This document shows, piece after piece, positions 1 to 6,109 of a stretch of DNA of 12,223 nt. The notes under the pieces were generated by a model that worked only from the letters and a program-made list of their open reading frames with translations, did not search any database and was not told where the DNA came from. Within the stretch, counting starts at the first letter, position 1. Every line of letters starts with the position of its first letter. The DNA comes from a bacterium (GTDB lineage Bacteria > Armatimonadota > Zipacnadia > Zipacnadales > Zipacnadaceae), in the NCBI GenBank assembly GCA_030607655.1, contig JAUWJN010000038.1, positions 1 through 12,223 of the forward strand, read 5' to 3'. The translations under genes were made by a program, and so were the position numbers.

Positions 1-38
1 CCGTTATCCAATTGTTGCCTAATGAGGTATTCCGACAT
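1..38 (-). CDS. Start of an unidentified protein, truncated by window edge
   Basis: Reading the minus strand, an ATG at 38-36 is preceded by AAAAGGAGG at 46-54 with a 7-nt spacing, which is a near-ideal ribosome binding site. The frame then stays open to the edge and encodes MSEYLIRQQLDN. Twelve codons are too few to identify a family, so no function is given. The gene is divergent from ribB and would share the 39-202 intergenic region with it. A second AGGAGG at about 88-93 (minus) has no start codon at a suitable distance. I found no convincing minus-strand promoter in the gap. The start itself is well supported by the Shine-Dalgarno sequence. Confidence 0.6.
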   Translation of the reverse strand, partial: MSEYLIRQQLDN

Positions 39-131
39 TGATAATCCTCCTTTTCAGCACTAGGTTTCTTCAGTTACTGGGGATACTCCTCCTGGCAAGC
101 CCGCCTTTTCTCAAATCACTGCCCCGCTGCG

Positions 132-160
132 TTGACAGGGGAATAGCTTATTACTATAAT
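132..160 (+). promoter_or_regulatory. Consensus sigma-70/sigma-A promoter of ribB, -10 inside an inverted repeat
   Basis: TTGACA at 132-137 and TATAAT at 155-160 are separated by exactly 17 nt, so both hexamers and the spacer match the vegetative consensus. Transcription should start near 167, giving a leader of about 70 nt before the ATG at 239. The -10 box lies within a 15-nt inverted repeat, TTATTA-CTA-TAATAA (148-162), which could be a repressor site, although AT-rich repeats of this size also occur by chance. A 10-bp palindrome, CGTGCGCACG, lies in the leader at 187-196. The leader looks too short for a classical FMN riboswitch. The remainder of the 39-202 gap shows nothing else recognisable. 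Confidence 0.8.
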
Positions 161-238
161 AACGTTAGTTTGTTAGCAGTATCAAGCGTGCGCACGTAGT
201 CTTTGACCTGTATTGCAGCGACGATACCAGTGGGAGTC

Positions 239-850
239 ATGAAGCAACGATCACTTGATGAGATAATCGCACATTTCCGTGCGGGCGGATTTGTGGCTTT
301 ATTGGATGCTCCCCAGCGCGAGGGCGAGGCCGACCTGCTCCAGGCCGCCCAATTTGTTACCGGCCAGAGTCTCAATTTTATGGTGCAATACGCCCGGGGA
401 CTAATTACCGTGGCTATGATCCCGGAAAGCTTGCGCGAGTTACAGATACCGCTGATCCCGCCCCGTTTTGCTGCTGAGAATGCCCCTCGGTTTGCGGTGC
501 CGGTTGATTACAAGCCGGCCATTACTACTGGAGTCTCCGCCTTTGACCGGGCCGCGACTATCCAGGCCCTGATTGACCCGCAGGCGGCGGCGGAAGATTT
601 CGCCCGCCCCGGCCATGTCTTTCCCCTGGCAGCGGCGGAAAATGGTCTGGCCCAGCGGGCCGGCCATACCGAGGGGGCGGTGGCTCTGGCTCGCCTGGCC
701 CGGCTGTATCCAGCGGTGGTTATGTGCGAGATAATGGCGCCGGACGGGACAATGGCCACCGGCGAGCCCCTAGCTGCGTTCGTCAGGGAACACGACATTC
801 CCCTCGCCACCGTCCAGCAGATCCAGCAGGCCGCCGAGCTGGCGGACTGA
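239..850 (+). CDS. ribB: 3,4-dihydroxy-2-butanone 4-phosphate synthase (stand-alone RibB)
   Basis: RibB converts ribulose 5-phosphate into 3,4-dihydroxy-2-butanone 4-phosphate and formate, supplying the four-carbon unit of riboflavin; it is a cytosolic, Mg-dependent homodimer. From the ATG at 239 the protein has 203 residues, the usual single-domain length, with no GTP cyclohydrolase II domain fused. Family motifs are clear: an acidic loop REGEAD (residues 27-32), NFMVQYARGLI (46-56), TTGVSAFDRAATI (97-109), RPGHVFPL (123-130), RAGHTEGAVALARLA (140-154) and CEIMAPDGTMA (163-173). The acidic loop REGEAD resembles archaeal RibB more than the bacterial DRENEGD, while the RAGHTE block is bacterial in style. 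A frame-compatible TTG at 203 exists but has no Shine-Dalgarno. The ATG at 239 has GGGAG only 2 nt upstream, which is unusually close. The stop overlaps the next gene's start by one base. Confidence 0.93.
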   Translation: MKQRSLDEIIAHFRAGGFVALLDAPQREGEADLLQAAQFVTGQSLNFMVQYARGLITVAMIPESLRELQIPLIPPRFAAENAPRFAVPVDYKPAITTGVSAFDRAATIQALIDPQAAAEDFARPGHVFPLAAAENGLAQRAGHTEGAVALARLARLYPAVVMCEIMAPDGTMATGEPLAAFVREHDIPLATVQQIQQAAELAD

Positions 851-1728
851 TGCAAATTGATGCCAGTGGCGACCCTAACCTACAAGCTCAGCGCCAGAGG
901 GTGATGCAATTGCCAGCTACTGCTCAGAATATCTTCGTCATTGGCATTGATGGCGCTCGCGGCCCCGCGGTTAGGGAGGCTAAGACGCCGCGGCTGGACG
1001 CTTTGTTTGCTCAGGGCGTGGTCACCTATCAGGCCCAAACGGTGCTGCCGTCCGTTAGCTACCCCGCCTGGGGATCAATGCTCACGGGTGTTCTCCCCGA
1101 AAAACACCAAGTTCGCGAAGAGCATCCCTTAACAGACGAATCTCCCTGGCCAAGCTGGATAAGTCGCCTTAGCCGTTGTTGGGATGAGCCGCCGGCCGGA
1201 GTCTTCGGTGCATGGGCGCCCATCATCACTGATTTGATCGAGCCGGGCCTGCGGGTGCACCGTGCCTACGCACCGGATTGCGCCCTCGTACCTATGGCCG
1301 CGGCCTACGTCCGATATGTGAAGCCGAGGTTGTTCTTCATTCATCTTGATGCCCAAGATCTCGTCGGGCACCGCCGTGGCTACGATTCCCAAGCCTATAT
1401 GAAGCAGATGACGATAACGGACAGTTGGGTTGGGCTGCTGCTGGATGCCATTGAGGACTTGGGCCTGACAGAGAATAGCCTGACCATTGTCCTATCTGAT
1501 CACGGTGGCACTACATACGAGGATGGCAGCTTCACGCATGGCGGCTCATCACCCGAGGAGATGAACGTCCTGTGGGTATGCCGGGGGCCAGGCATTCAGT
1601 CGGGGCAAGAGATCAAGGCGCCAGTCAACATCACCGACACCGCGGCGGTAATCCTGACTGCGGCTGGTATTCCGTTGCCCGATGATTGGGATGCGGTAGT
1701 GCCTGAAGGCATCTTTGTGCCGGCTTAG
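850..1728 (+). CDS. Phosphodiesterase / alkaline-phosphatase-superfamily hydrolase
   Basis: This is a 292-residue metal-dependent phosphohydrolase of the alkaline phosphatase / type I nucleotide pyrophosphatase superfamily. Visible superfamily motifs are IGIDGA (31-36, first metal Asp34), TVLPSVSYPAWGSMLTG (64-80, probable nucleophile Ser70), HLDAQDLVGHRRG (165-177, Asp170 and His174 as metal ligands), LSDHGG (215-220, Asp217 and His218) and FTHGG (228-232, His230). No signal peptide or membrane segment is seen, so it is probably cytoplasmic. The frame is open further upstream, but the ATG at 850 overlaps the ribB stop as TGATG, the classic arrangement for translational coupling, so I choose that start. 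The substrate is unknown. Coupling to ribB suggests a phosphorylated riboflavin-pathway intermediate, which is inference only. Phosphoglycerate mutase-like or nucleotide pyrophosphatase activities are alternatives. Confidence 0.85.
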   Translation: MQIDASGDPNLQAQRQRVMQLPATAQNIFVIGIDGARGPAVREAKTPRLDALFAQGVVTYQAQTVLPSVSYPAWGSMLTGVLPEKHQVREEHPLTDESPWPSWISRLSRCWDEPPAGVFGAWAPIITDLIEPGLRVHRAYAPDCALVPMAAAYVRYVKPRLFFIHLDAQDLVGHRRGYDSQAYMKQMTITDSWVGLLLDAIEDLGLTENSLTIVLSDHGGTTYEDGSFTHGGSSPEEMNVLWVCRGPGIQSGQEIKAPVNITDTAAVILTAAGIPLPDDWDAVVPEGIFVPA

Positions 1729-1747
1729 TCTCAAGCCCTGTCCCGTC

Positions 1748-1771
1748 AGCCACGATTGCGGCCATCGGGCT
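1748..1771. terminator. Possible bidirectional hairpin between convergent genes
   Basis: AGCC (1748-1751) and CGAT (1753-1756) pair with ATCG (1764-1767) and GGCT (1768-1771) around a 7-nt loop, with one bulged A. It lies between the stop of the phosphohydrolase gene (1728) and that of the convergent EamA gene (1770), where a shared terminator would be expected. Neither strand has a T-tract after the stem, so it is not a canonical intrinsic terminator. Confidence 0.3.
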
Positions 1772-2723
1772 ACTCCTCTGGATAGGCGATGCTACGAATG
1801 GCAGGATGGTAGCGAGCCACCCAAATACCGCCCAGAGTTACGCCTATCCCCGCGAATTGTAGGAGAGTGAGTCGCTCGTGCAAAAACAGCGCCGCCGTAA
1901 CCACTGCCACTATTGGCACCAGATATTGATAGACTGCGGTGCGGGCGGGGCTGGTGCGTTTGATACTACGGTACCACATCACAAATCCATACACTGAGCC
2001 CAGCACTATCGCATAAACCAGGCACAGCCACTGCAGGCTGCTAAGAGTTGACCAGGGCGCGGCTAGCACCTGGTCCAGCCCTAGCGGTACGATTATTACG
2101 TTGGCCAGGCAAGCACAAAGGGTAATGACTACCAGGGTTCCGTGCCGCTGCATCAAACCTTTGCTGATTACCATATACGAGCCATATAGGAAGGCCGACA
2201 GCAGCATTAGCATATCACCGGCTACGCGGGTGGGCGCGTGTGCCACCGGGCTCAAGCTACCACCAACCACTATCAGAGCAACGCCGCCCAGGGCTACCAA
2301 GATGCCCATCCAGTTGCGCGGATAGATGGCTTCCAGGCCTAGGGCTGCTGCTAACAGTGCTGTCCAGACTGGGGCGGTGCTAATAATAAGGGCAGCTTCG
2401 CTGGCGGTGGTCAGATTCAGAGCATAGACAAAAGTCAAAAGCTGAACCCCCATCAACAGTCCGGCGCCTAGTAGTGCCCAGAAACTAGTTGACAGGGCCT
2501 CGCGGATTCTTCGGCCTAACAACAACATTATCGCTAAGAGCAGCACACTCGCGCCGGAATTGCGAATGCACTGCAGTGCCGCTGGCGAAAAAACTTCCAG
2601 CAAGAACTTCTGCACCACGGCAGTAGTACCCCAGACTATGGCCACGGATAGCGCGCCGAAATCCAGGGGCGGAGCCGGCGACTCATAAGTGGCCGCAGGC
2701 ACCTTATTGTTAGGCTCTGCCAT
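1770..2723 (-). CDS. EamA-family (DMT superfamily) inner-membrane transporter
   Basis: This 317-residue protein has about ten hydrophobic segments in two repeats (roughly residues 22-155 and 168-305), the architecture of the EamA branch of the drug/metabolite transporter superfamily. Near the C-terminus is the typical block MWYRSIKRTSPA...YLVPIVAVVTAALFLHERLT...GIGVTLGGIW, with the conserved Glu in LHERLT. Members export amino acids, nucleobases, sugars or other small metabolites; the substrate cannot be read from sequence. A polar, proline-rich tail of about 20 residues precedes the first helix. AGAGGGG lies about 6 nt before the ATG. The gene starts only 12 nt after the TIM-barrel gene stop, so the two are almost certainly co-transcribed. 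Confidence 0.9.
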   Translation of the reverse strand: MAEPNNKVPAATYESPAPPLDFGALSVAIVWGTTAVVQKFLLEVFSPAALQCIRNSGASVLLLAIMLLLGRRIREALSTSFWALLGAGLLMGVQLLTFVYALNLTTASEAALIISTAPVWTALLAAALGLEAIYPRNWMGILVALGGVALIVVGGSLSPVAHAPTRVAGDMLMLLSAFLYGSYMVISKGLMQRHGTLVVITLCACLANVIIVPLGLDQVLAAPWSTLSSLQWLCLVYAIVLGSVYGFVMWYRSIKRTSPARTAVYQYLVPIVAVVTAALFLHERLTLLQFAGIGVTLGGIWVARYHPAIRSIAYPEE

Positions 2724-2735
2724 TGGTGACCCCTC

Positions 2736-3581
2736 TTACTCTGCCGGGGAAGCAGCGGGCAATATCGGAGCGCGGTCCTCGGCCAAGGCCTCGCGAGCTA
2801 ACCTGACCGCCTCGTTCCAGGACATTGCCTCGGGGGGAAAAGCTTCCAGCGTCACGGGCAAGTCATAGCCTACCTCATTAAGAGCGGCGAAAAAGTCCTC
2901 CCAGACCATGGAGCCAACCCCCGGGAACAGGTGCTCATCTTTAGTGCCGTGATTGTCCTGCCAATGTATGGCAATTAAGTGGTGGGGGAAGGCCCGGATA
3001 TAATCGGCCGGGGTGTGTGGCCCTAGGTTAGCATGGCCGGTATCCAGGCACAATCCCACGATGTCGGGGTTTAGGCCCTCCAGTAGCTGCTGCATTTGTG
3101 GCAGGGAGTCACCCAAATATCCGAGGGGCAGATTCTCCACCGCAATCTGGAGCCCCCAGTCTTGGGCAACCTCTGCCAGTTGCTGCAGGCTGGCTCGGGA
3201 ATTGGCAAGCTGTTCAGGACTAGATGAGTCTACCCCCGGATGAATGACTATATGATGCACTCCCAGCAGGGTGCCAGCACGCAATATATTGATGTTGCCT
3301 TGGACCGCTAGCTGCCGTTTGTCCTCGTCTACCTGGGATATATCCCAGGTAGCTTTGCTGGGCTGAATAGTAGGAGCATGAAGTGAGTAAGCTTGTATGG
3401 GCAGGTCAGTCAGAGCATCGGCCAGAGCCGCGACCGCCGTCTCATCAGCCAGATCAATGTGCGTGGCCGGTGCCAGGCCAGATATCTCGGCCAGAGTTGC
3501 CCCGGCCTGCGCCAAGAAGCTGAGAGCTTCGGCGGCAGGTTGTCTTTGCAACCTATCGGTATAAACTACAAGTTGTCTCAT
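2736..3581 (-). CDS. Sugar phosphate isomerase/epimerase-like TIM barrel (AP endonuclease 2 / xylose isomerase-like family)
   Basis: This 281-residue protein has the metal-site signatures of the xylose isomerase-like TIM-barrel family, which includes sugar isomerases, epimerases, inosose dehydratases and endonuclease IV. Visible motifs are SLHAP (66-70), HIVIHPG (110-116), IAVENLP (146-152), LCLDTGHANLG (177-187), IHWQDNHGTKDEHLFPG (205-221) and VTLEAF (243-248). Probable divalent-metal ligands are His114, Glu149, Asp180, His183, Asp215, His217 and Glu246, placed much as in endonuclease IV. No DNA-binding insertions are evident, so a sugar or polyol substrate is more likely, but it is not identified. 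The start has only a weak purine-rich site (AAAGAAG). The gene lies 59 nt after the kinase gene and 12 nt before the EamA gene. It contains a 24-bp perfect palindrome at 3329-3352. Confidence 0.85.
   Translation of the reverse strand: MRQLVVYTDRLQRQPAAEALSFLAQAGATLAEISGLAPATHIDLADETAVAALADALTDLPIQAYSLHAPTIQPSKATWDISQVDEDKRQLAVQGNINILRAGTLLGVHHIVIHPGVDSSSPEQLANSRASLQQLAEVAQDWGLQIAVENLPLGYLGDSLPQMQQLLEGLNPDIVGLCLDTGHANLGPHTPADYIRAFPHHLIAIHWQDNHGTKDEHLFPGVGSMVWEDFFAALNEVGYDLPVTLEAFPPEAMSWNEAVRLAREALAEDRAPILPAASPAE
3329..3352. repeat. 24-bp perfect palindrome inside the TIM-barrel gene
   Basis: CTACCTGGGATA (3329-3340) is followed directly by its exact reverse complement TATCCCAGGTAG (3341-3352), with no spacer; pairing stops at 3328/3353. 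It falls within codons for ATWDISQV, about 240 nt into the gene. It may be an intragenic protein-binding site, a hairpin in the mRNA, or chance. Confidence 0.9.
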
Positions 3582-3640
3582 CGTTACTGGGGCTTCTTTC
3601 TAAGGAGGCTACACTAAGATTGAGACGCCGAGCTAATCTG

Positions 3641-4972
3641 CTATTGCTCCAGAGGTATGCGGCAATGGATGGTCGTACCTACGCCCATTTCACTCTCCAC
3701 TTCCACCATGCCCCCGTGGGCATCCACCACATTCTTGACGATACGCGTACCTAGCCCGGTGCCCATTGGCTTAGTACTGATGGCATCATCGGTAAACAGC
3801 TTCGCCTTGACCTCTTCCGGCATCCCCGAGCCAGTGTCCTCGCACTCCAGTAGCAGATAGTTACCTTCCGGGAACTGGCCCTCGGGTTGGCCTTTTAGCC
3901 GGAAGGTGATAGTGGCTCCCTTATCACAAGCGTCCATGGCATTGAAGATAAGGTTGTAGATGGCATTGTAGATTTGCTTGGCATCTACCATCGCCGTCGG
4001 CACTTCGCCGACCGGCTCGATAGTGACAGTAATGCCCTCTTTCTGAGCCTGAGCGCTCAGCAGATTGCCCACGCGCTGGGCCAGGGGCACTATGTCGGTC
4101 ATCTCAAAATGCGGCTCGGCGACTATTCCTTTGACCGCCGCCGAAATCTCGGCCATACGCTGCTGGACGGCGTTGCACCCCTCTATGATGATCTCAATCA
4201 TTTCGGGAGACAGCTCGCGCAGCTCCGCCATAGCTTCTTTGAGTTGCTCAGCTTCCGCTACTGGACAACTGATTTCGTGTAGCCGTTCATCAAACTGCTG
4301 ATAGCTATCATTGGTGATTAACTGCAGCGTCTCGGCCCCCGTCATCGCCGGCGTAATCATGTTCTTCACGTCGTGGCTAATATTGCCGATGAACCGTACC
4401 ACGATCGCCAGCCGAGCCTCTTCGTTGAGTCGGGCCGTCTCGATGGCGGCGGCAATCTGCGCGGCCATAATCTCTATTAGGGTGACGTCATGCTCATCAA
4501 AAGGTGCGCCGCGTTTATTGAGTACCTGCATCACCCCGATGGGCTGGCCTTCCACTGATTTGAGGGGGACAGTGATCATATTAGTGGTTAGGTAGCCGAC
4601 CTGTTCGCCGACCTGCCGCAGATGAGCCTTCTCTTTGCTGACATCCTCCGAGATACTGCTCTCGCCACTTTGAAAAACCAAGCCGGCCAGGCCCTGGTCG
4701 GGATCCAGCTCCATTCCCATCAGTTCGTCGCTCTTTTCACCGACCACATACTCAAAGACCAGCTTGTCCTTGTCCGGGTCGTGCAGCAGAATTGACCCGG
4801 CCTCGGCCTCAGCGATGTCTAGGCTAATGTCCAAGGCCTCCTGGACCAGTTCCTTGACTTTGGTGATGGCGCTAAGCCCCGCCGCGATGCGGCGCGCGGC
4901 ATCTAGCTGACGTTCCAACTGCGCCGCCGCCTCACGCAGGCTCTCCAACTCGGTTGCTTCTTTATCTTTCAT
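3641..4972 (-). CDS. Soluble GAF-domain sensor histidine kinase (orphan)
   Basis: This 443-residue cytoplasmic kinase has no membrane segment. A short N-terminal coiled coil (about 5-32) is followed by a GAF sensor domain (about 33-180, with GSILLHD, DQGLAGLVFQSG and TVPLKS...GVMQVLNK), a dimerisation/phosphoacceptor region with His200 in ISHDVKNMITP, and an HATPase_c domain. In the latter the N box is IYNLIFNAMDA (Asn340, Asn344), the G1 box is EDTGSGMPEE (Asp379) and the G2 region is STKPMGTGLGTRIV. About 140 residues separate the His from the N box, longer than usual, suggesting an extended helical hairpin. I choose the ATG at 4972 over an upstream alternative at 5011 because GGAGG lies 9 nt before it. 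GAF domains sense small ligands or redox state; the ligand here is unknown. No response regulator is in the window. The gene overlaps a small upstream ORF and precedes the TIM-barrel and EamA genes. Confidence 0.92.
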   Translation of the reverse strand: MKDKEATELESLREAAAQLERQLDAARRIAAGLSAITKVKELVQEALDISLDIAEAEAGSILLHDPDKDKLVFEYVVGEKSDELMGMELDPDQGLAGLVFQSGESSISEDVSKEKAHLRQVGEQVGYLTTNMITVPLKSVEGQPIGVMQVLNKRGAPFDEHDVTLIEIMAAQIAAAIETARLNEEARLAIVVRFIGNISHDVKNMITPAMTGAETLQLITNDSYQQFDERLHEISCPVAEAEQLKEAMAELRELSPEMIEIIIEGCNAVQQRMAEISAAVKGIVAEPHFEMTDIVPLAQRVGNLLSAQAQKEGITVTIEPVGEVPTAMVDAKQIYNAIYNLIFNAMDACDKGATITFRLKGQPEGQFPEGNYLLLECEDTGSGMPEEVKAKLFTDDAISTKPMGTGLGTRIVKNVVDAHGGMVEVESEMGVGTTIHCRIPLEQ

Positions 4973-5108
4973 ATGCCGGCACCTCCGAGGAGAGTGTTGC
5001 CAAACTCGCATGCCGCGTCTGGGTTAGCAAGCCACCCGATTGCCCCGCAGTTCGTGAGAGCCGTCGGCCCGGCGTGCCAAAATACTTCCGCGCGTAAGGC
5101 TCGGACAT
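4962..5108 (-). CDS. 48-residue small ORF overlapping the kinase start (possible leader peptide)
   Basis: On the minus strand an ATG at 5108-5106 follows AGGAGG (5116-5121) with a 7-nt spacing, as strong a ribosome binding site as any in the window. The frame encodes 48 residues beginning MSEPYARKYF and ends with TAA at 4964-4962, eleven bases inside the kinase gene. The peptide is rich in Arg, Ser, Thr and Gly, with no membrane segment, signal peptide or recognised domain. The overlap means ribosomes finishing this ORF could affect kinase initiation. The kinase also has its own GGAGG inside this ORF. It may be a genuine small protein, a regulatory leader peptide, or a chance ORF with a good Shine-Dalgarno. 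I see no convincing promoter upstream. Confidence 0.45.
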   Translation of the reverse strand: MSEPYARKYFGTPGRRLSRTAGQSGGLLTQTRHASLATLSSEVPAYER

Positions 5109-5170
5109 TGCCGTTCCTCCTGTGAATCACTAAAGCCGTCAGGCGCACTGGGTGGGGCACGTTCTCCGAC

Positions 5171-5194
5171 AAAAACCACTCGGTAGCCGGAGGT
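5171..5194 (-). terminator. Possible intrinsic terminator after the lipoprotein gene
   Basis: Just after the lipoprotein stop, the minus strand reads ACCTCCGG-CTA-CCGAGTGGT followed by TTTT. CGG/CCG form the inner stem and ACC/GGT the outer one, with one mismatch and one bulge between them. The T-tract fits a Rho-independent terminator, but the stem is imperfect. If it works, the small ORF and kinase need their own promoter in 5109-5170, where I see none clearly. Confidence 0.4.
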
Positions 5195-5196
5195 CT

Positions 5197-5916
5197 TTAG
5201 GGCTTCGCTGGTATCTCCTGCATCATGCCCTCTAGCATCTCGCTCATATCCATGAATTCGATGCCCTCGGGCAACTCAAACGCGCTATCCGGCACCGCGT
5301 TTATCTTGTCATACGCGAATTTCACTATCTCTTCGCCCTGCTGAGCCTGGCGCAGCAGGCCATATTCCTTGTCAATCCATACTTTGCTTGCCTCGTCTTT
5401 CTCCTCAAGCAAAGTCTCCACTACCCAGCACTCCACGCCATCCAGCGTGTCACTGCTCAGAATTGGCACGTCAGTTTCGAAGTTCTCGGTGCCGATAACG
5501 GGCATCTCTTCTGCACCCTCGCCGCCATCCATTGGCATCTTCAGGACGCCGCCCGCTTCAGGCGAGTACATATACATCACCTTCTCAGCCATATCCATCA
5601 TCACCCAGCCCTCTTCCTGCTCTATCTTCATCCGCACCGGCTCACCGGCTTCGAGCTTCACCACTTGGGTGATCGTCTCCCCTTCGGGGCTAGTCATAGT
5701 CACCTCGTAGCTCGTCAGGGCCGCCCGGACCTTCATAGCTTCGGCCAGCGTGCCTGGCTCCGAGACGGCTTGCCCGGCTGGTGGGTCGGCAGTCGGCCTG
5801 ACTGGCGGCGGGCCGCCCCCTTCTCCGACCGGCGGTGCCTTAGGACAGCCTACCAGCAGCACTACCGCCAACAACATAATGACAGCTAGGCCTACGGTCT
5901 GTACTGTCTTGCGCAT
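5197..5916 (-). CDS. LolA-like outer-membrane/periplasmic lipoprotein
   Basis: This 239-residue protein begins with a lipoprotein signal peptide: basic MRKT, a hydrophobic core, and a lipobox ending LVG-Cys24. A proline/glycine-rich linker (about 25-55) leads to a domain resembling the LolA/LolB-like outer-membrane lipoprotein-sorting fold. The supporting pattern is LDGVECWVVETLL (158-170), KVWIDKEYGLLRQ (178-190) and a C-terminal FELPEGIEF (213-221). The domain is acidic and unusually rich in methionine (for example MMDMAEKVMYMY and MSEMLEGMMQ). In this fold family, members bind lipids, lipoproteins or envelope-stress ligands (compare LolA and RseB); the ligand here is unknown. AGGAGG lies 8 nt before the ATG. 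Neighbours are the pseudopilin gene upstream (192 nt) and the small ORF/kinase downstream. No promoter could be assigned with confidence. Confidence 0.8.
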   Translation of the reverse strand: MRKTVQTVGLAVIMLLAVVLLVGCPKAPPVGEGGGPPPVRPTADPPAGQAVSEPGTLAEAMKVRAALTSYEVTMTSPEGETITQVVKLEAGEPVRMKIEQEEGWVMMDMAEKVMYMYSPEAGGVLKMPMDGGEGAEEMPVIGTENFETDVPILSSDTLDGVECWVVETLLEEKDEASKVWIDKEYGLLRQAQQGEEIVKFAYDKINAVPDSAFELPEGIEFMDMSEMLEGMMQEIPAKP

Positions 5917-6033
5917 CGTACTTCCCTCCTATAGAGTTCTAATTCAGGGTAGCCAGGTGTTGGCATGTCGCCTGTCTTGTTACTTTCGCCGTCACCTCCC
6001 ACTTTCCTCCCCACCACGGACAATAGGGCACGA

Positions 6034-6109
6034 ATCTGCGGGGCTTTGAGGCAGAATGTGAGTTGGCGCGATCGCGCGACTTACTGAGGAGAGTGCTACT
6101 TCCGCAGAT
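6034..6109. repeat. Inverted repeat enclosing a 12-bp palindrome, 3' of the pseudopilin gene
   Basis: ATCTGCGG at 6034-6041 is the reverse complement of CCGCAGAT at 6102-6109. The 60 nt between them contain a perfect palindrome, GCGCGATCGCGC, at 6066-6077. This occupies much of the gap between the pseudopilin stop (6109) and the lipoprotein start (5916). It could be a branched RNA structure in a shared transcript or a binding site. There is no T-tract, so it is not a standard terminator. The rest of the gap (5917-6033) shows no recognisable element apart from the lipoprotein's ribosome binding site. Confidence 0.45.

Noticed and set aside
203..238. TTG start for ribB, adding 12 residues
   Set aside because: No Shine-Dalgarno precedes it, and the extra residues do not resemble RibB N-termini.
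161..238. FMN riboswitch in the ribB leader
   Set aside because: The predicted leader is about 70 nt, too short for the six-stem FMN element, and I see none of its conserved blocks.
4687..4702. A shared 16-mer (GCCAGGCCCTGGTCGG) between the kinase and pseudopilin genes (also near 6351)
   Set aside because: It encodes similar DQGLA residues in unrelated family motifs in both genes, so it is best explained as coincidence.
4969..5172. 67-residue minus-strand ORF directly upstream of the kinase
   Set aside because: It begins at a TTG without a ribosome binding site and its composition is not protein-like. The overlapping 48-codon frame has a far better start.
5892..6002. 36-codon minus-strand ORF starting with GTG and overlapping the lipoprotein start
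   Set aside because: The GGAGG is only 3 nt from the GTG, the peptide is unremarkable, and purine-rich sequence here is common.
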